Under the pieces are notes generated by a model, which worked only from the letters and a program-made list of their open reading frames with translations, did no database searches and was not told where the DNA came from. From positions 28,758,001 through 28,822,000 of the forward strand of contig NC_092674.1 in the NCBI RefSeq assembly GCF_964355755.1: 64,000 nt of DNA. The letters are read 5' to 3'. Below, piece by piece: positions 52,145 through 64,000 of this stretch (position 1 is the first letter of the stretch; each line of letters opens with the position of its first letter). The translations under genes were made by a program, and so were the position numbers. Source of the DNA: Antedon mediterranea. Taxonomy: Eukaryota > Echinodermata > Crinoidea > Comatulida > Antedonidae.

Positions 52145-54588
52145 TTAAAGATGTTTATTATTGTACAGATAATTTGTTCACGATTTCTATTTTAGAAAGA
52201 ATCGAAAAAAAACTTAAATCATTCCATTTTGTAGCGTGTTTTGTATTCATGTCAAATTTTAATACTGTACAATTAATTAACCACTTATAAACGATATTCT
52301 TTCTTTGAATATGATAACATTTTGTATTTAATAACGATTAAGAAATACCAAATATTGGTCTCTTAGAACATCCAAGATTTAATGCATGCTTATTTAAGAC
52401 AATGTTTATGATTAAGATTATGATTAGATGACAATCAATGAACTGTATAAGTTCAGGTGCTTTTTTTAAATGATTCTTTTAATATAAAATATATCTGACA
52501 ACCCTCCTATTGGTGATGGGCGCTAATTAATTATCTGTATATTTGTTTTGTGTTTCCAATTTCTTTCTTTAAAATAATCGCAATTAAATTTTTATATCTA
52601 TTCAGGTTTTCATCTGAGAGTAAAACAAAACAACTTTTGGCAACAAATATTAGCAATTTATTTATATCATCTGGCGTATACTCTCAAATATAGCAAGAAC
52701 AGAGTTTAACACTTGTTTTATAGCCATTCCAAAGCAAAAGAACACTTGAAAATAAGTTTTCTCAAAAAATCAATTTCTATTAACTACTTTTATTTATATT
52801 GTTTTGTGATTGTTTTAACTTTTTAGAAAAGATACCATTTTGAAGACTTATAATTTCAGAAAAATATTTGATTCTTTTCTTAGGATCTTTACATTCTTCT
52901 ACAGTAGAACATTCTTTGATGTTAAGTAATTTATATCTTTCTTCTCAAAAGTTAGTATCCATGGTTACTTATAAATTTGAAACAAACAACTCACATTAAA
53001 AGATATTTGTGAAATGCTAAACATTATATATATTTTGGTAACAACTTTGAGAGTTTATAAAAACCTGTTCCATATTATTTTATGCAATTTATTATAAAAT
53101 GCCAAAAAAGGTAGACTTACAGACAATATAGCTATGTTGTCATACTGAACTGCATGGAAACACATATTTTATTATATTGTACTGTATGAACCTCAGTCAC
53201 CGCTGGGATCTGGTTTCCTTTTGAATACAATATACAGAATACTAAAACATCAATGTGTATTTGTGAACTATATCATACATGTTGATGACTTCCCATAGGT
53301 TTCAATGAGATAAAGTTAAGTAGACTAACGCTTGTTTGCTTTTTAAAGTCAATATATTTTAGATATTGTCCATGTAAATATATCCAACATTCCGAAAGAG
53401 TAAAGTGGTTCATTACATTGTCATAACAAATACATTGCCATATAGTAACCACAGAAACATAAATATAATTATGCTATTTTTAAATTTTATTTATTTTTAA
53501 CCTGGTGAAATTTTATGCAAAAACAATTTGCTTTTTCTTATGATGTATAATTAATTACTTAGGATTTCTTTAAAAAAAAATATTAAAAGAAATAACCGTA
53601 ATTTTATATGCATATCTCTAAAACATTGTGATTTGTATTTTATTTAAACAACATTTCGTTATTATTTTTCTTATTAAGAATTGAAAAAAAATGTGCAAGG
53701 TAGGACAGGATGCATTCATCTGATATTTCTTTTTAAATATCTATGATTAAAAATTGTCTTTTTTACTAATAAAACAATTTGAAAAAAGTAAATATGAGGT
53801 GTTTGTTTGTATTTTTGTTGTTGCAAAGGCGAAATTTCCAAAACCGCTGACAGGATGTACGATGACGATTATGATTTTTATAGAAAGTTAACTTTCAAAA
53901 AGGATATGGAAGATTATTATTATCATTTTAATCTGAATTTGTAGGGGTGTTTAGCAATGAGAACATGTGTATGAAAATGTGTTAAATGGCAGTCTTTTTT
54001 AAATCCAATATGTCCGTTTTTCTTCAATTTTCTTGGTGGCAGAAACACATTTTTAAAAACTGGTTAAATGGCAGCATAAAAAAAACGGTTAAAAACAACC
54101 AAAAGATTTGGGTTTATAACGTTATTTAACTGGCTATCGCTGTGGAATTTTTAGCTGCAACACAAAATAATGGTTATTCGATTGACAGTTAACGTTTTTT
54201 GTCAACGACCAAACGCAAATTTAAACAGTTATTAGAAGTGATTAAATGTTTAGGTTTAAAAATTAGATTTTTGAAATAAATGGTTTATACTGTGTGATAT
54301 GCAACAGTATCCAAATAAATGTCCTCATTAAAGAAATTGTTCCAAGGCCATCTCCTGAGGAGGTTATCACTCTCTTATGAGTCAACCTCACAAGTCTACT
54401 GGGCGTGTATGAAACTGTGGGGGCGTTTACCAGGGAACCTGTAAATACGTCAACAATTGTAAATAATCCACTCAAACAATGATGATGATTCACTTCACTT
54501 TTATTTATTCAATTTTTTTATTTTTAAATATGCTTTCATAGCTACAACTTGGGTTGGGTCAATAAGAAATAAGAAATATTGTTGCTAT
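52145..54588. other. Gene-free AT-rich stretch
   Basis: No exon, RNA gene or recognised repeat could be supported. Long A and T runs dominate. Confidence 0.4.
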
Positions 54589-54950
54589 TTGACAACATCA
54601 TATTTTTTAAAATCACTCTGCCCTAATGAAACCTGTTATAATAAGGTTTATAAACAAATAGCGTGCCTAACGCATGTACAGAAGCGTCGTGATGTTTGCT
54701 CCCAAACTTCTCATCGTACATTGTGCAATGACGTTCCTTGCAAAATCAAGCCATTTTCGATAAACCTTATTATCGCATGTGAGGTGGGTTTGATTGGTCT
54801 CCTTTTTTCCGTTTTTTTATTCTTTTTGCAACATTTTTTGTTGTTTTTAGTTTCATGGTTGCATTTCTCATGGTTTTCAAAAGCGCCTTGAGCACTTTGT
54901 GGATATGTGCGCTCTATAAATCTTTTTATTATTATTTATTATTATTATGT
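54589..54950 (+). mobile_element. Retroposon fragment with (ATT)n tail
   Basis: Ends in GCGCCTTGAGCACTTTGTGG, ATATGTGCGCTCTATAAAT and TTTTTATTATTATTTATTATT, a form common at the 3' ends of LINE/SINE-type retroposons. The 100-codon frame at 54589-54891 overlaps it, ends in a hydrophobic Phe/Leu-rich stretch from T-rich DNA, and has no recognised domain. Confidence 0.55.
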
Positions 54951-55342
54951 CATTAAAATGTCTTTTAAAAAAATGTATTTATTCATTATTAATATATTTA
55001 TTTTATATTTCTTAAATTATAATGATTTTTTTGTATTTAATTCAATTTTAGAATATCTTTTTTTAGGCTAGCCAAACTCAAGATGTTGCATATCAGAATT
55101 AAACCGTTTATGGCAAAAATATAATTTTTAAACCTAAACATTTAAACATTTCTGCTAAAATTTTGCTCCCAAATTAAACGGTTTAAATTTGAAAATTCTT
55201 CAAAATGAAACGTAATCAGATGGTTTTTTAAATGTTATTGTTTCTCATCTTCATTCTTTAAGCGACAGTAAGCACATATTGCAATGCCACTCCTGTATGA
55301 TGCAATAAATCAATTTAATTGATTGGATTTCAAAAAGTTTAA

Positions 55343-55478
55343 AGCTCTGTCTACACTATCAAACTTTATTTGACAACAAATGTGTTGTGCTCAATGGACA
55401 TGATTTGGGCATATCATTACCATATTTGGGCACATCACACTTTTTTTGTCAAACTTGTTTTATAGTGTGGACAGAGCT
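55343..55478. mobile_element. MITE, AGCTCTGTCTACACT family, intact copy
   Basis: 136 bp, AGCTCTGTCTACACTATCAA ... TATAGTGTGGACAGAGCT, with TAA on both sides (55340-55342 and 55479-55481). Best reference copy of the family; interior GGACATGATTTGGGC and CACATCACACTTTTTTTGTC. Confidence 0.88.
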
Positions 55479-56540
55479 TAAGTTGTCCTTTGTGATAGAT
55501 TCCCTCATTCTTACTTTCATTTTTTTTGGATGAATCACAGCCCAAAAAAAAATGGTTTATTTAAAAGAAAAAAACACATTTCTGATGAAATAGTTTATAC
55601 AGTATATGAATATGTGGTTTGGCTCAAAAAAGGTTCTTGATGTCAACTGTTGTTTTGAGAATGTCATTCAACTAAAATGGAGGTAATTTATTCACTTACA
55701 AGTTGAACCAGTTATTTTTTCTACTTCATAAGATGTCGAACCCGTAAAATGTACACAATGTGACGCTTTTATGTTTCAATGTTTACTACAGTATAACCAG
55801 CTAACCTTTTACAAAAACAGAGAATGTCTGGAGAAAAAAAACCATGTCAAAATATTTGTAAACCGACATGTTTTTTATTTTACCTATTTGGCATTCCATA
55901 AAACATAAAGAGCTGTAGATTGGGGTGATTGTTAAATTAACTAGTACTGTAGTATTCAATCAATCAATCAAGAAGTTGTTAAACATCTGTAAGTCCAACT
56001 TCTGCCCACCTTGTTATATTAAGAGGCGCCAAGATTAAAACCACAGCATTTGGCCAAAAAAAAAAGAAGTATGTAAGACTCTCAAGGTTATTCTTGTTTA
56101 GTGGTGTTGATATACATGTAAGTAGTTCATAACAGTTTTAAGTACATTTGTTTTTATTGTGCTTTTTTTTAATTTCCTCTTTTGTTCATGATTTATGTAG
56201 GTCATTGGAGGACAAGCGTGGCAAATATGAGGGAAATAACCAAATTTATAGAAAACAGCAATGATATTTTACAAAATTATACCATAAATGGTTTAATAAA
56301 GGAACCACTTCCTCAAAGAATACAAATTATTTATAAAATATAAGAATTTAAGTTATTTTTAAGTGCATTATGTGGTTTATAATTTAATTTTGGAATATTG
56401 TTTTGTTTGCATCCAAATAAAAACCTAAAGTTGAGAGCAGTGTAGAAGATTTCAGGATGGTACACAAGAGATTATTTTTTATGGATAATATTTTTATTTA
56501 TTTAACATCTATACAGGATTACATAATCAGGTAAAAGAAA

Positions 56541-56680
56541 ACCTTTTATGTGACAACAAAATGTGCTCATATATGGACATGATGATGTCATATCACTACC
56601 ATATTTGGGTATATCACTACCATATTTGGGCACATCACACTTTTTTTTGTCAAACTAGTTTGATAGTGTAGAAAGAGCTT
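56541..56680. mobile_element. MITE, AGCTCTGTCTACACT family, left end missing
   Basis: Starts in the subterminal ACCTTTTATGTGACAACA and ends TTTGATAGTGTAGAAAGAGCTT. It has the duplicated CACTACCATATTTGGG motif also seen at 7605-7712. Confidence 0.75.
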
Positions 56681-56939
56681 AAGTCAATTTTATATTTTGG
56701 TCTTGCATACAAAGAAAAACCTAAATTGATAACTAGCAGTTTGTGCATCTCTCAATGACCACTGCAGTTAGATTCTGCGAAGTGTCTTACTTACAAAGAA
56801 ATACCCAAAGTTGGAAAATAGTAAAAATTCTTTAAAAACATCAATCAGGTTTGAATACTTCAAGCTGTGTAATCACGAGTCGTTAATGTTGGTGTTAATA
56901 AACTATTAATGTTGGTTTAAGTGGGATTATTACCACGAA

Positions 56940-57235
56940 ACTGAGGCCGGAGATTATGCTGGGTAGAAAACAGCTATAGCTGATGATATCAGGGACTTCA
57001 ACTATGATAATGAGGCCATTAACAGTGAGTAGAAAACAACTATATTAACAATAATACCAGGGTCTTGTGTACTAGAATATTACTCTGATATTTAGGAAAT
57101 TAAAAGTTACGGTAGGTAGAAAATAACTATACCCAATGATACCATGGTCTTGTATACTAAAATTTAAAAAAATTTACTCTGATATTGAGCCAATAACAGT
57201 TACAGTGGGTAGAAAATTGTATCAGAAACTTTGGC
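56940..57235. repeat. Degenerate tandem repeat, four units of 66-93 bp
   Basis: GGGTAGAAAA-like motifs at about 56961, 57027, 57114 and 57206, each with neighbouring GATACCAGGGTCTTGT or TGAGGCCA-TAACAGT. Strongly diverged and non-coding. Confidence 0.6.
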
Positions 57236-58960
57236 CAATATTAAGGGGAAAATTGTTCTGTTGATTGTACACAGTTTGAGATCTTGCCAATGTTGTACAT
57301 CCTTTATTATTTGTTAGTTTGTTTTATTTGGTGCAATACACCAGGATAACTCATAAAGTTGAAACAGCTTATTTCCAATGGGGTCCTTATAACATTTTTA
57401 CAAACATAGAAAACACATTTTTGTTTGTTTTTATAATGGAAAAAATTGATTGAGTGATTAATAAAATATCAATGAAATTTAAAGTTATTTATACTATGTG
57501 CCTATTCCAGAGATAATCATGGGTATTCCAACTAAAAATGAATGAATGGGTTTTTAAAAATTATTAATAACTTAACTTAAAAAATGCTGTTATTGTGTGT
57601 CAGTTATCTAAATGATTGATTTATTATTTGTGTGCAACAAAACTTGATATAAAAATTTGGTCTTTTATATTTTAGAATATATTTTTATTATACAGTAAGC
57701 ACACACTTATAATAGGACTATAACACTTGAGCTGAAATCTCTAAAAGTCATGCCCTTATGAACTTGAAGCGGGCATCAGACAAGAGAACATGTTTTATGG
57801 TGGCTTCTAATCCCCTTTTACCAGTCATTAAAAAAGTTCCTTAGGCCTAATATTTCAAATATTGTCTAGAATAAGGTCAAGTTCATAATAGGTATTAAAT
57901 AGATTTAAAACGTATCTAATTACAATAAGTATCAAAAGATCTCTACAATGAACTCTTCGATTCAGTCTGTTTTCAAGGTTGCGTCATCCTCGTTCAGGTT
58001 GATTAGCTAAGCATTATGGGTACTATACAGTAGGTTGGTTAGCCAAGCATTATGGGTATTATTAAAACTGAACAATAACTACTGTAGACTTGCGTGCTAG
58101 CAACATGTTTTGGTCTACTGAATTTTAGATGATACAAATTCTAGAAATTACTATTTTCTTTTACTTTCTAATTTGACAACAATCACATTAAACACAATAC
58201 AGTAACATGTATAATTTATGGGAAGTTATTTTTATTTTAATAATAATTGATACTTTATTATTTCCATGTTTTAAATGTTATATTTAAAATGGTGTTTTAA
58301 CGCATCTCTTATATTACAAAGGAAGACAATTTTCTAATATGTTTTTAAAATTACGATGAGGAAAGTTAATCAATGTGTATATTATTAATATTTACAATTT
58401 CTAAAATAGATTATAACTTTTATCTAAAGCATAAAGTTAGTACTGGATCTAGAATGATAATTTCATTTCTTGTCAGAAAAGTAAATAAAAAATATGTACT
58501 CTTCCTTTTTAATGGGGTTTTTTTTTCAGGAAAATTCAATGGTTCTTATAATTATTATTTTTTTAATTCAAGCTATTTAAATTTTTTTAGCTACTGATGC
58601 AAATACTGTAGGCATTTATTTTATTAATAAGATTTTTCAGTCAATTTTTCCTTTTTAATTTTTGTTTCACTAAACCCTTACTAAACCTCCACCAATGGAC
58701 ACATCAAATCCCCAATCTTTTCAGATTATATACAGATTATTGGGATCTGCTGGGTCAGATATAAATGTTTGTATAGATATTAATTTAGGAATAGATCAAG
58801 GTATTATTTATCTCAAAATTTAAGATTTTAGTTTTGATATTTTTGTCACTTTGTTTGTTTCGGTTTATGTGCTTAACACCTCTCTTTATGTTATTAATCA
58901 AGTTTAATAGTTATTCAAGCTAGAGCACAGTATAGTTTAGTGATTTATGTATGTTGTACG
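57236..58960. other. Gene-free AT-rich stretch
   Basis: No gene. A small direct duplication (TTAGCTAAGCATTATGGGTA and TTAGCCAAGCATTATGGGTA) lies at about 58002-58060. The frame at 58373-58597 has only AT-driven composition. Confidence 0.4.
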
Positions 58961-58969
58961 ATTTGTCAA

Positions 58970-59330
58970 ATACTTTATTTTGTCAACAAAATACTGACCT
59001 GCTTGGATGACCTTTTCTAATATCTTTAATATTTTGTAACTAATTAGACATGGGTTTCTTTAGCCTTCAGAGAAATTTGACCACCAATTTAATTCAATAT
59101 AAATATCAACAAATTTTTTAAATGAACTAGACTAGAAGTGTAGATTACACTGTGCAAATATTTGTTCAACAAAAATACTAAATACTGATCTGGTTGGATG
59201 ATCTTTTATAATATGTGTAACTAATTAGACATGGACTGCTTATTTTATAGTTTTCAAAGAAATCTGATCACCAATTTTATTCATTTTAATTATCATAAAA
59301 AATGTCAATATATACAGTATGACCTAGACT
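58970..59330. repeat. Degenerate duplication of about 195 bp
   Basis: TTGGATGACCTTTTCTAATAT ... GTAACTAATTAGACATGG near 59003-59051 recurs as TTGGATGATCTTTTATAATAT ... GTAACTAATTAGACATGG near 59197-59234, and the following AGAAAT-TGA-CACCAATTT also matches. Confidence 0.65.
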
Positions 59331-59839
59331 CCGAGGAATACCCTGGTTTTCTAAAAAAAATCTGACGACTAGAAGTCTCAAGATAACAATGCGTTTAACT
59401 TTCAATATGGATATTACTTATTTCGTCAATTAGTCATGGACCAACTGGTTTTATCTATTCCTTTTGAGAATTCTCACTATTATTGTGTAAAGTGTTATCT
59501 TTAAGTATTGTTGATAAAAGACAATTGTAGCTTTTTGATATATAATTTGTCCATCCGATTTTGATGGTACTTCACTAAGTACTGAAGCACCTGCTACCAG
59601 CTGGTAATTAAACACTTTTTAAAGCGAATTAACCGCCATTGTTTAAAAAATATCAATTCAAAACACTCTATCCATTTGCCATCAATCAGGACCAATTTGG
59701 CAAAAAACAAATGCATTGCAAAACTCATAAAACATAGGAGCAATAGAAAAGTGACATCTTAGCTTTGTGGGCTAAGTTTGGGGTGAACCTAAGCAACTTT
59801 CCCATGTCTCTGAGTACTGTCGGATTCCATGTTGGTTTA

Positions 59840-59947
59840 GGAGCTATTTTTGGTCTTTTCTCTCTTTTCAGATTGTGTTTTTAAAACAAAATTGCATTTA
59901 TATAAGTTTATCTGGGCCTCTGTGGAGAAATAAAGCTGAATTGAATT
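59840..59947 (+). mobile_element. Probable retroposon 3' end
   Basis: A non-coding stretch ends TGGGCCTCTGTGGAGAAATA and AAGCTGAATTGAATTT, resembling LINE 3' ends with an AATTG-type tail. No ORF fragment was recognised. Confidence 0.45.
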
Positions 59948-60136
59948 TTTCAGCAGAGTTCATAACAAACATAGCAATCTTCTTTATATTACTATTATTA
60001 CATTTATACAGTTTAGCAAATTAGCTCACTTTTTCATTTGTGTGATTTCGTACATGGACAACAGGCTATATTTTACAAACATACATAATATTGCTTAAAT
60101 ACTGTTGTACAGTTTATGTGCTTACCACCAAGCAAA

Positions 60137-60606
60137 ATACCATAAAACCTCGAAAAGAAGCCCATGGGCTTAAACCTCGAAAAAAAGCCCATCTCGAAAA
60201 GAAGCCCCCCTCTACAGTTTGCAAAAGTACACTCGAAAAGAAGCCCCTGGGCTTCTTTTCAAGATAGTATGGGCTTCATTTCGAGACAGACTACTCAAAC
60301 TGTATTGAGATGATGACGAAATTATTGTATTTGACGGTGAATCATAGGACTGTTTTTTTGCTTTTTATATTGTTTTTTATATTAAACATAATTTCATGGT
60401 TGAAAAAATGTCACAAAAGTCACATTATTGTAGTAGAAATTCACAAAATTTAAAGCATTCATTTCGAAAAGAAGCCCCCCTCTACAGTTTGCAAAAGAAC
60501 TCTCGAAAAGAAGCCCATCTCGAAAAGAATCCCATCTCGAAAAGAAGCCCATCCAAGAGCACTAAAAAAAGAAGGCCATGGGCTTCTTTTCGAGGTTTTA
60601 CGGTAT
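60137..60606. mobile_element. About 470-bp MITE with CCTCGAAAAGAAGCCC termini
   Basis: Inverted termini of about 34 bp: ATACCATAAAACCTCGAAAA ... at the left and TTTTCGAGGTTTTACGGTAT at the right. The subterminal regions repeat CTCGAAAAGAAGCCC several times on both sides (60180-60250; 60465-60550). The centre is AT-rich without a transposase. The TACC/GGTA ends would suit a TA-targeting (Tc1/mariner-like) family, but this is not established. Confidence 0.82.
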
Positions 60607-60702
60607 ATATGTTGAAAAATGCATTAGACTTTCTAATAACGAATATATCAAATATAAGTATTTGTTCAGATTGCGAAAAGTAAATGGACAAGTGATGGAG
60701 CC

Positions 60703-60885
60703 ATGCTGTTATTATCGAGAAAAAAAACGTTGCTAATCAGGCTTTACTCTGTTCTTCTCTTCTCTATTTTCGTTTTCTCATTAATTGATCGGGGTTTTAC
60801 GGCCGTTAGTCTAGTCAACAAATTAAAATCTTATTTACACATCAAACAGAAACAACTACTGCTTAGTAACCGTAAACTAAAGTAG
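60703..60885 (+). CDS. Possible short membrane-anchored ORF, unrecognised
   Basis: A 60-codon frame with a good start context (GAGCCATGC) encodes a basic start (LSRKKTLLIR), about 17 hydrophobic residues, then a basic lysine-rich tail. This looks like the signal-anchor of a type II membrane protein, and such anchors often occupy a first exon. The following sequence lacks a convincing donor in frame, and no downstream exon was found before 64000. May be chance. Confidence 0.15.
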   Translation: MLLLSRKKTLLIRLYSVLLFSIFVFSLIDRGFTAVSLVNKLKSYLHIKQKQLLLSNRKLK

Positions 60886-60889
60886 TTTG

Positions 60890-62620
60890 TTGATGATCAC
60901 CGGGTGTTCTGCCCACACGCACACCAGGACCTTTAGCTAAAATCCAAAGAGAGCATGTACAGGCAATATGATACTCTAACCGCATACAGTATGCTTCGGG
61001 TCTTCCTAAATGGTCAGTTCAACACCGATATCGCCGATATTAGTTTTAAATTTTCCGTATTGTCGTGGGATTTTTACCGGAATAACACACAATAGGCCGA
61101 TTCATTATTGTTCTGATTAAGAATTGTGGTCACGCAGCCTACACACTTTTTGTGTACATATTGAATTTTTAACAGCTTCTTTTCATGTGAATTTACATTA
61201 ATATTGCACCATAGATTTTAACAATACACTAATCCTATGTTTTATACGATGTATGTGTTCATTTTTTATGACACACTAAAGTCATTGATTTCAATTTCCC
61301 TTAAAAATGTATTCAATAACATCATCTACGTCAGTTGATTTACAATACGTACAATGTACAAAAAAAATGTTTCTTACGTAAATATAGTATTGTTGAACTG
61401 TCTCTTTATTAAACATGCTTGGTTTACTTAACTTTACTGTAGTGTCATGAGTGAATTGAAGATAGGCTCTCAACAGTTCATTCTGTTATACTTTGGTTAA
61501 GTGTATACACACTAATACAGTTTATATTTGGATGGAAAAAATATAATAAAAAGTAATTGAGACAAAAAATTGAATTGAAAAGAAAAAGTTGACATTACTT
61601 TTACAATACATAATATTAAATAAAATAGTTTTTATTTCTCAAATTTTATTTTTATAGGCCTACATACTACAAATATTTAAAAACAACCATAAGGTTGATA
61701 TGATGATTTTACAACAAAGGTCTCTCAACAATTTCATAATTTGTAGAATACAAATCTAAATAATTATGAATGAATATAAGTATACAAAATTTCAAAAACA
61801 ATTATCTAGTACAATATTATTCATATTCAAATATTTTGTCTTTATTCTTTAAATTTTCACATCAGTACAGTCACAGTCAGAATAAAAATAATAATGTTGA
61901 CTCAAGCATGTTTGACGATTCGACAAACGTATGCCATTGCTATTAAACAGACAAAACTTGTTGTGAAAACACAAATGCTTTACAAGTATTGCAAAATTAC
62001 AAAAGACCAGATAGCTATACATATTAACCATAAATTAAGTAAAAACTAAATCATGCATGATATACTACATTGGAATATTATGCAATTATGATGAAATTCT
62101 ACAATAATTGGTGACACATTTTACATGCAATTCTGTTCAAGTACTATACTATTATTTTATAGTAAAAGTGTGGTTTGTATTTTTTTTACAAAAACCACAG
62201 ATTTGTTGTCTTTCTATATTTTAAAATGACTTTCATCTTCTTCAGTAGAATTTTTTTTTTTAAATATTAAAAATGCTGGTAGGTATGCACAGTAGTTATA
62301 ATTAGAATTGAGGAAAAACGGTTCCTTCTGTAGTTTGACTAAAACTGTTTAAAACAATTTTTTGATAAGAGAACATATTGCAGATATCATTTACTATTGT
62401 TTGACTAAAATAAAGAAATTATTGTGTAATTACATGTAACAATAGATAATAAACACTGGAACAATACAATTAATTAGGTCAATTAGAGGTCAATCAAACT
62501 CACACCAATTCCTAAACAATAAGATAAGTATGAATACTTAATTATGCCTACTTAGCACCTGCCACAGTTTTAATAACTATCTTTACTATCTAAAATTTAC
62601 TGGTACTCAGTCTATGCAGG
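60890..62620. other. Gene-free AT-rich stretch
   Basis: No supported gene. From about 61600 the + strand is poor in G and carries TTTATT motifs (AATAAA on the minus strand, near 61630), which could mean a long 3' UTR of a minus-strand gene starting beyond the window. Weak. Confidence 0.3.
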
Positions 62621-62621
62621 A

Positions 62622-62930
62622 AGTTGTACAAAAACTAAAAAGTTGTACAGAAACTAAAAAGTTGTACAGAAACTAAAAAGTTGTACAGAAACTAAAAAGT
62701 TGTACAGAAACTAAAAAGTTGTATAGAAACTAAAAAAGTTTTACAGAAACTAAAAAGTTGTACAGAAACTAAAAAGTTGTACAGAAACTAAAAAGTTGTA
62801 CAGAAACTAAAAAGTTGTACAGAAACTAAAAAGTTGTACAGAAAATAAAAAGTTTTACAGAAACTAAAAAGTTGTATAGAAACTAAAAAGTTTTACAGAA
62901 ACTAAAAAGTTGTACAGAAACTAAAAAGTG
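62622..62930. repeat. 19-bp minisatellite, about 16 copies
   Basis: Units of AAAAAGTTGTACAGAAACT with rare changes (TTTTACAG, TTGTATAG, AGAAAATA). Nearly homogeneous, so probably variable in length between individuals. Confidence 0.95.
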
Positions 62931-64000
62931 CCAGCTAACATGCAGGTTTAGCAAGGCTATGAACAAATAAACAAAGTAGCCTCAGTAAACCCGCCTGTTG
63001 GCTGACACTACCTATGTTCAAAAGCACTATAGAGTTAAGCATAGAGTTAATCTGGCACGAAGAATTGTACACAAGTTTCAACTGACGCAAATGCTTGTGG
63101 TGTGATACTGAAATGCTTTATTTGTCCATTATCATAATAAAATAACAATAGAAATTTATCTTAAAGATTGGAAATGTTAGTACAATAAAAAAAACAGATT
63201 AATATAAAATATAAAACACAAATTCATATACAGAGTACACACAATATTTCACAAAACTAAAGTTTTAAAATGTGATAACATTAACAATTTAGAAGTTAAA
63301 ATACGATAAAAATGCATTAAACACTTAAAAAGTTCAAAATTGATAAAAGTTGTTTCAAAAGTGTTTGCCAATCTTCAAGACAAATTTCTATTGTAATATT
63401 TTTATGATGATGAACAAATTTAAGCATTTCTGAATTCAGATTACAACAGAGTATATCAGATGAAATTTTTACGTTTGAACATAACATGTTAAACCTCTTT
63501 GCCAATTACCTCCAATAGAGAAAAAAGCGCCTACACATGCTACTGTCAGGTAGAATAATATTACACAGGCTCAGAAGAGTGGTCAATGTTTTGTTAAAAT
63601 GACAAGAACAAAGATGTGGTCAGCAAACTATCTCCTGAAACAGGCTCAAGTTGATTGAAAACTCACAGGCCTAAATTATCATCTTATAAACGCTGGTAAC
63701 CGTTAGCAAGGTCATTCACAACAGGAGAAATTCTTTCTTTCCAATTAGTTTCTCCAAAGATAACTACTTTATCAACTTTTTTAAATTACAAGTGTTATAC
63801 CTGTACAATTAGACACTTTCAGGGTTGAGTTCAATTAAAGCTTATACAAGTTGTTTTAAGTATACAGTAAAGAAATGTAGTAATTGAAGACTTAATTTAT
63901 CCTCCTAAATTTACTTTGAAATTGAAAATTGCATAATCTAAGAAATGTTGAAGAAATTACATTATTAATTGAAAAAACATGTAGTCCTACTGATATTTAA
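62931..64000. other. Gene-free AT-rich right end
   Basis: No exon was recognised on either strand. Minus-strand AATAAA motifs (for example the complement of TTTATT near 63118) would fit a minus-strand 3' UTR, but no coding exon is visible to support it. Confidence 0.3.

Overview
This is a eukaryotic, AT-rich window, almost certainly from a marine invertebrate and most likely a non-vertebrate deuterostome such as an echinoderm. The pointers are intron-split genes with GT-AG junctions, a PP2C of the nematode ppm-2 type, a KLF5-type factor whose zinc-finger flank closely matches the vertebrate one, tRNA-derived SINEs with a central domain of the kind shared among marine invertebrates, and a strong excess of the octamer TAGGCCTA. 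The phylum is inferred, not shown. No bacterial or viral genes were seen.

Three protein-coding genes are supported, all on the + strand. (1) 3421-5815 holds the last six coding exons of a PP2C-type Ser/Thr phosphatase; its N-terminal exons lie left of the window. (2) 11507-13532 is a complete three-exon FPGT gene (fucose-1-phosphate guanylyltransferase, GDP-L-fucose salvage), 573 residues. (3) 44264-50083 is a complete three-exon KLF5-type Krüppel-like transcription factor, 388 residues, with a CCAAT/GC-box promoter candidate just upstream. The three genes have no evident functional link.

The rest is repeat-rich. 8.7-10.0 kb is a cluster of TIR elements that are nested, tandem and inverted, and that share TAA target sites. 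13.56-19.31 kb, starting about 25 bp after the FPGT stop codon, is a 5.7-kb satellite of two alternating palindromes. 20.5-23.5 kb has LINE 3' fragments and a direct-repeat pair. 23.58-24.20 kb is an element with about 100-bp inverted termini containing GACC repeats. 27.03-27.35 kb is a tRNA-derived SINE. 32.4-34.3 kb is a 23-copy array of a 78-80 bp unit that seems to have grown inside a TIR element. 35.0-42.1 kb has more TIR elements, a direct-repeat pair and a 15-bp minisatellite. 50.4-64 kb, after KLF5, is gene-free AT-rich DNA with MITEs and minisatellites.

The most unusual object is the palindromic satellite abutting FPGT. Each unit carries two hairpins and an AATAAA, so FPGT 3'-end formation probably depends on satellite sequence. 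Several small TIR families here share TAA/TTA flanks, which suggests mobilisation by one Harbinger-type machinery; no transposase gene lies in the window.
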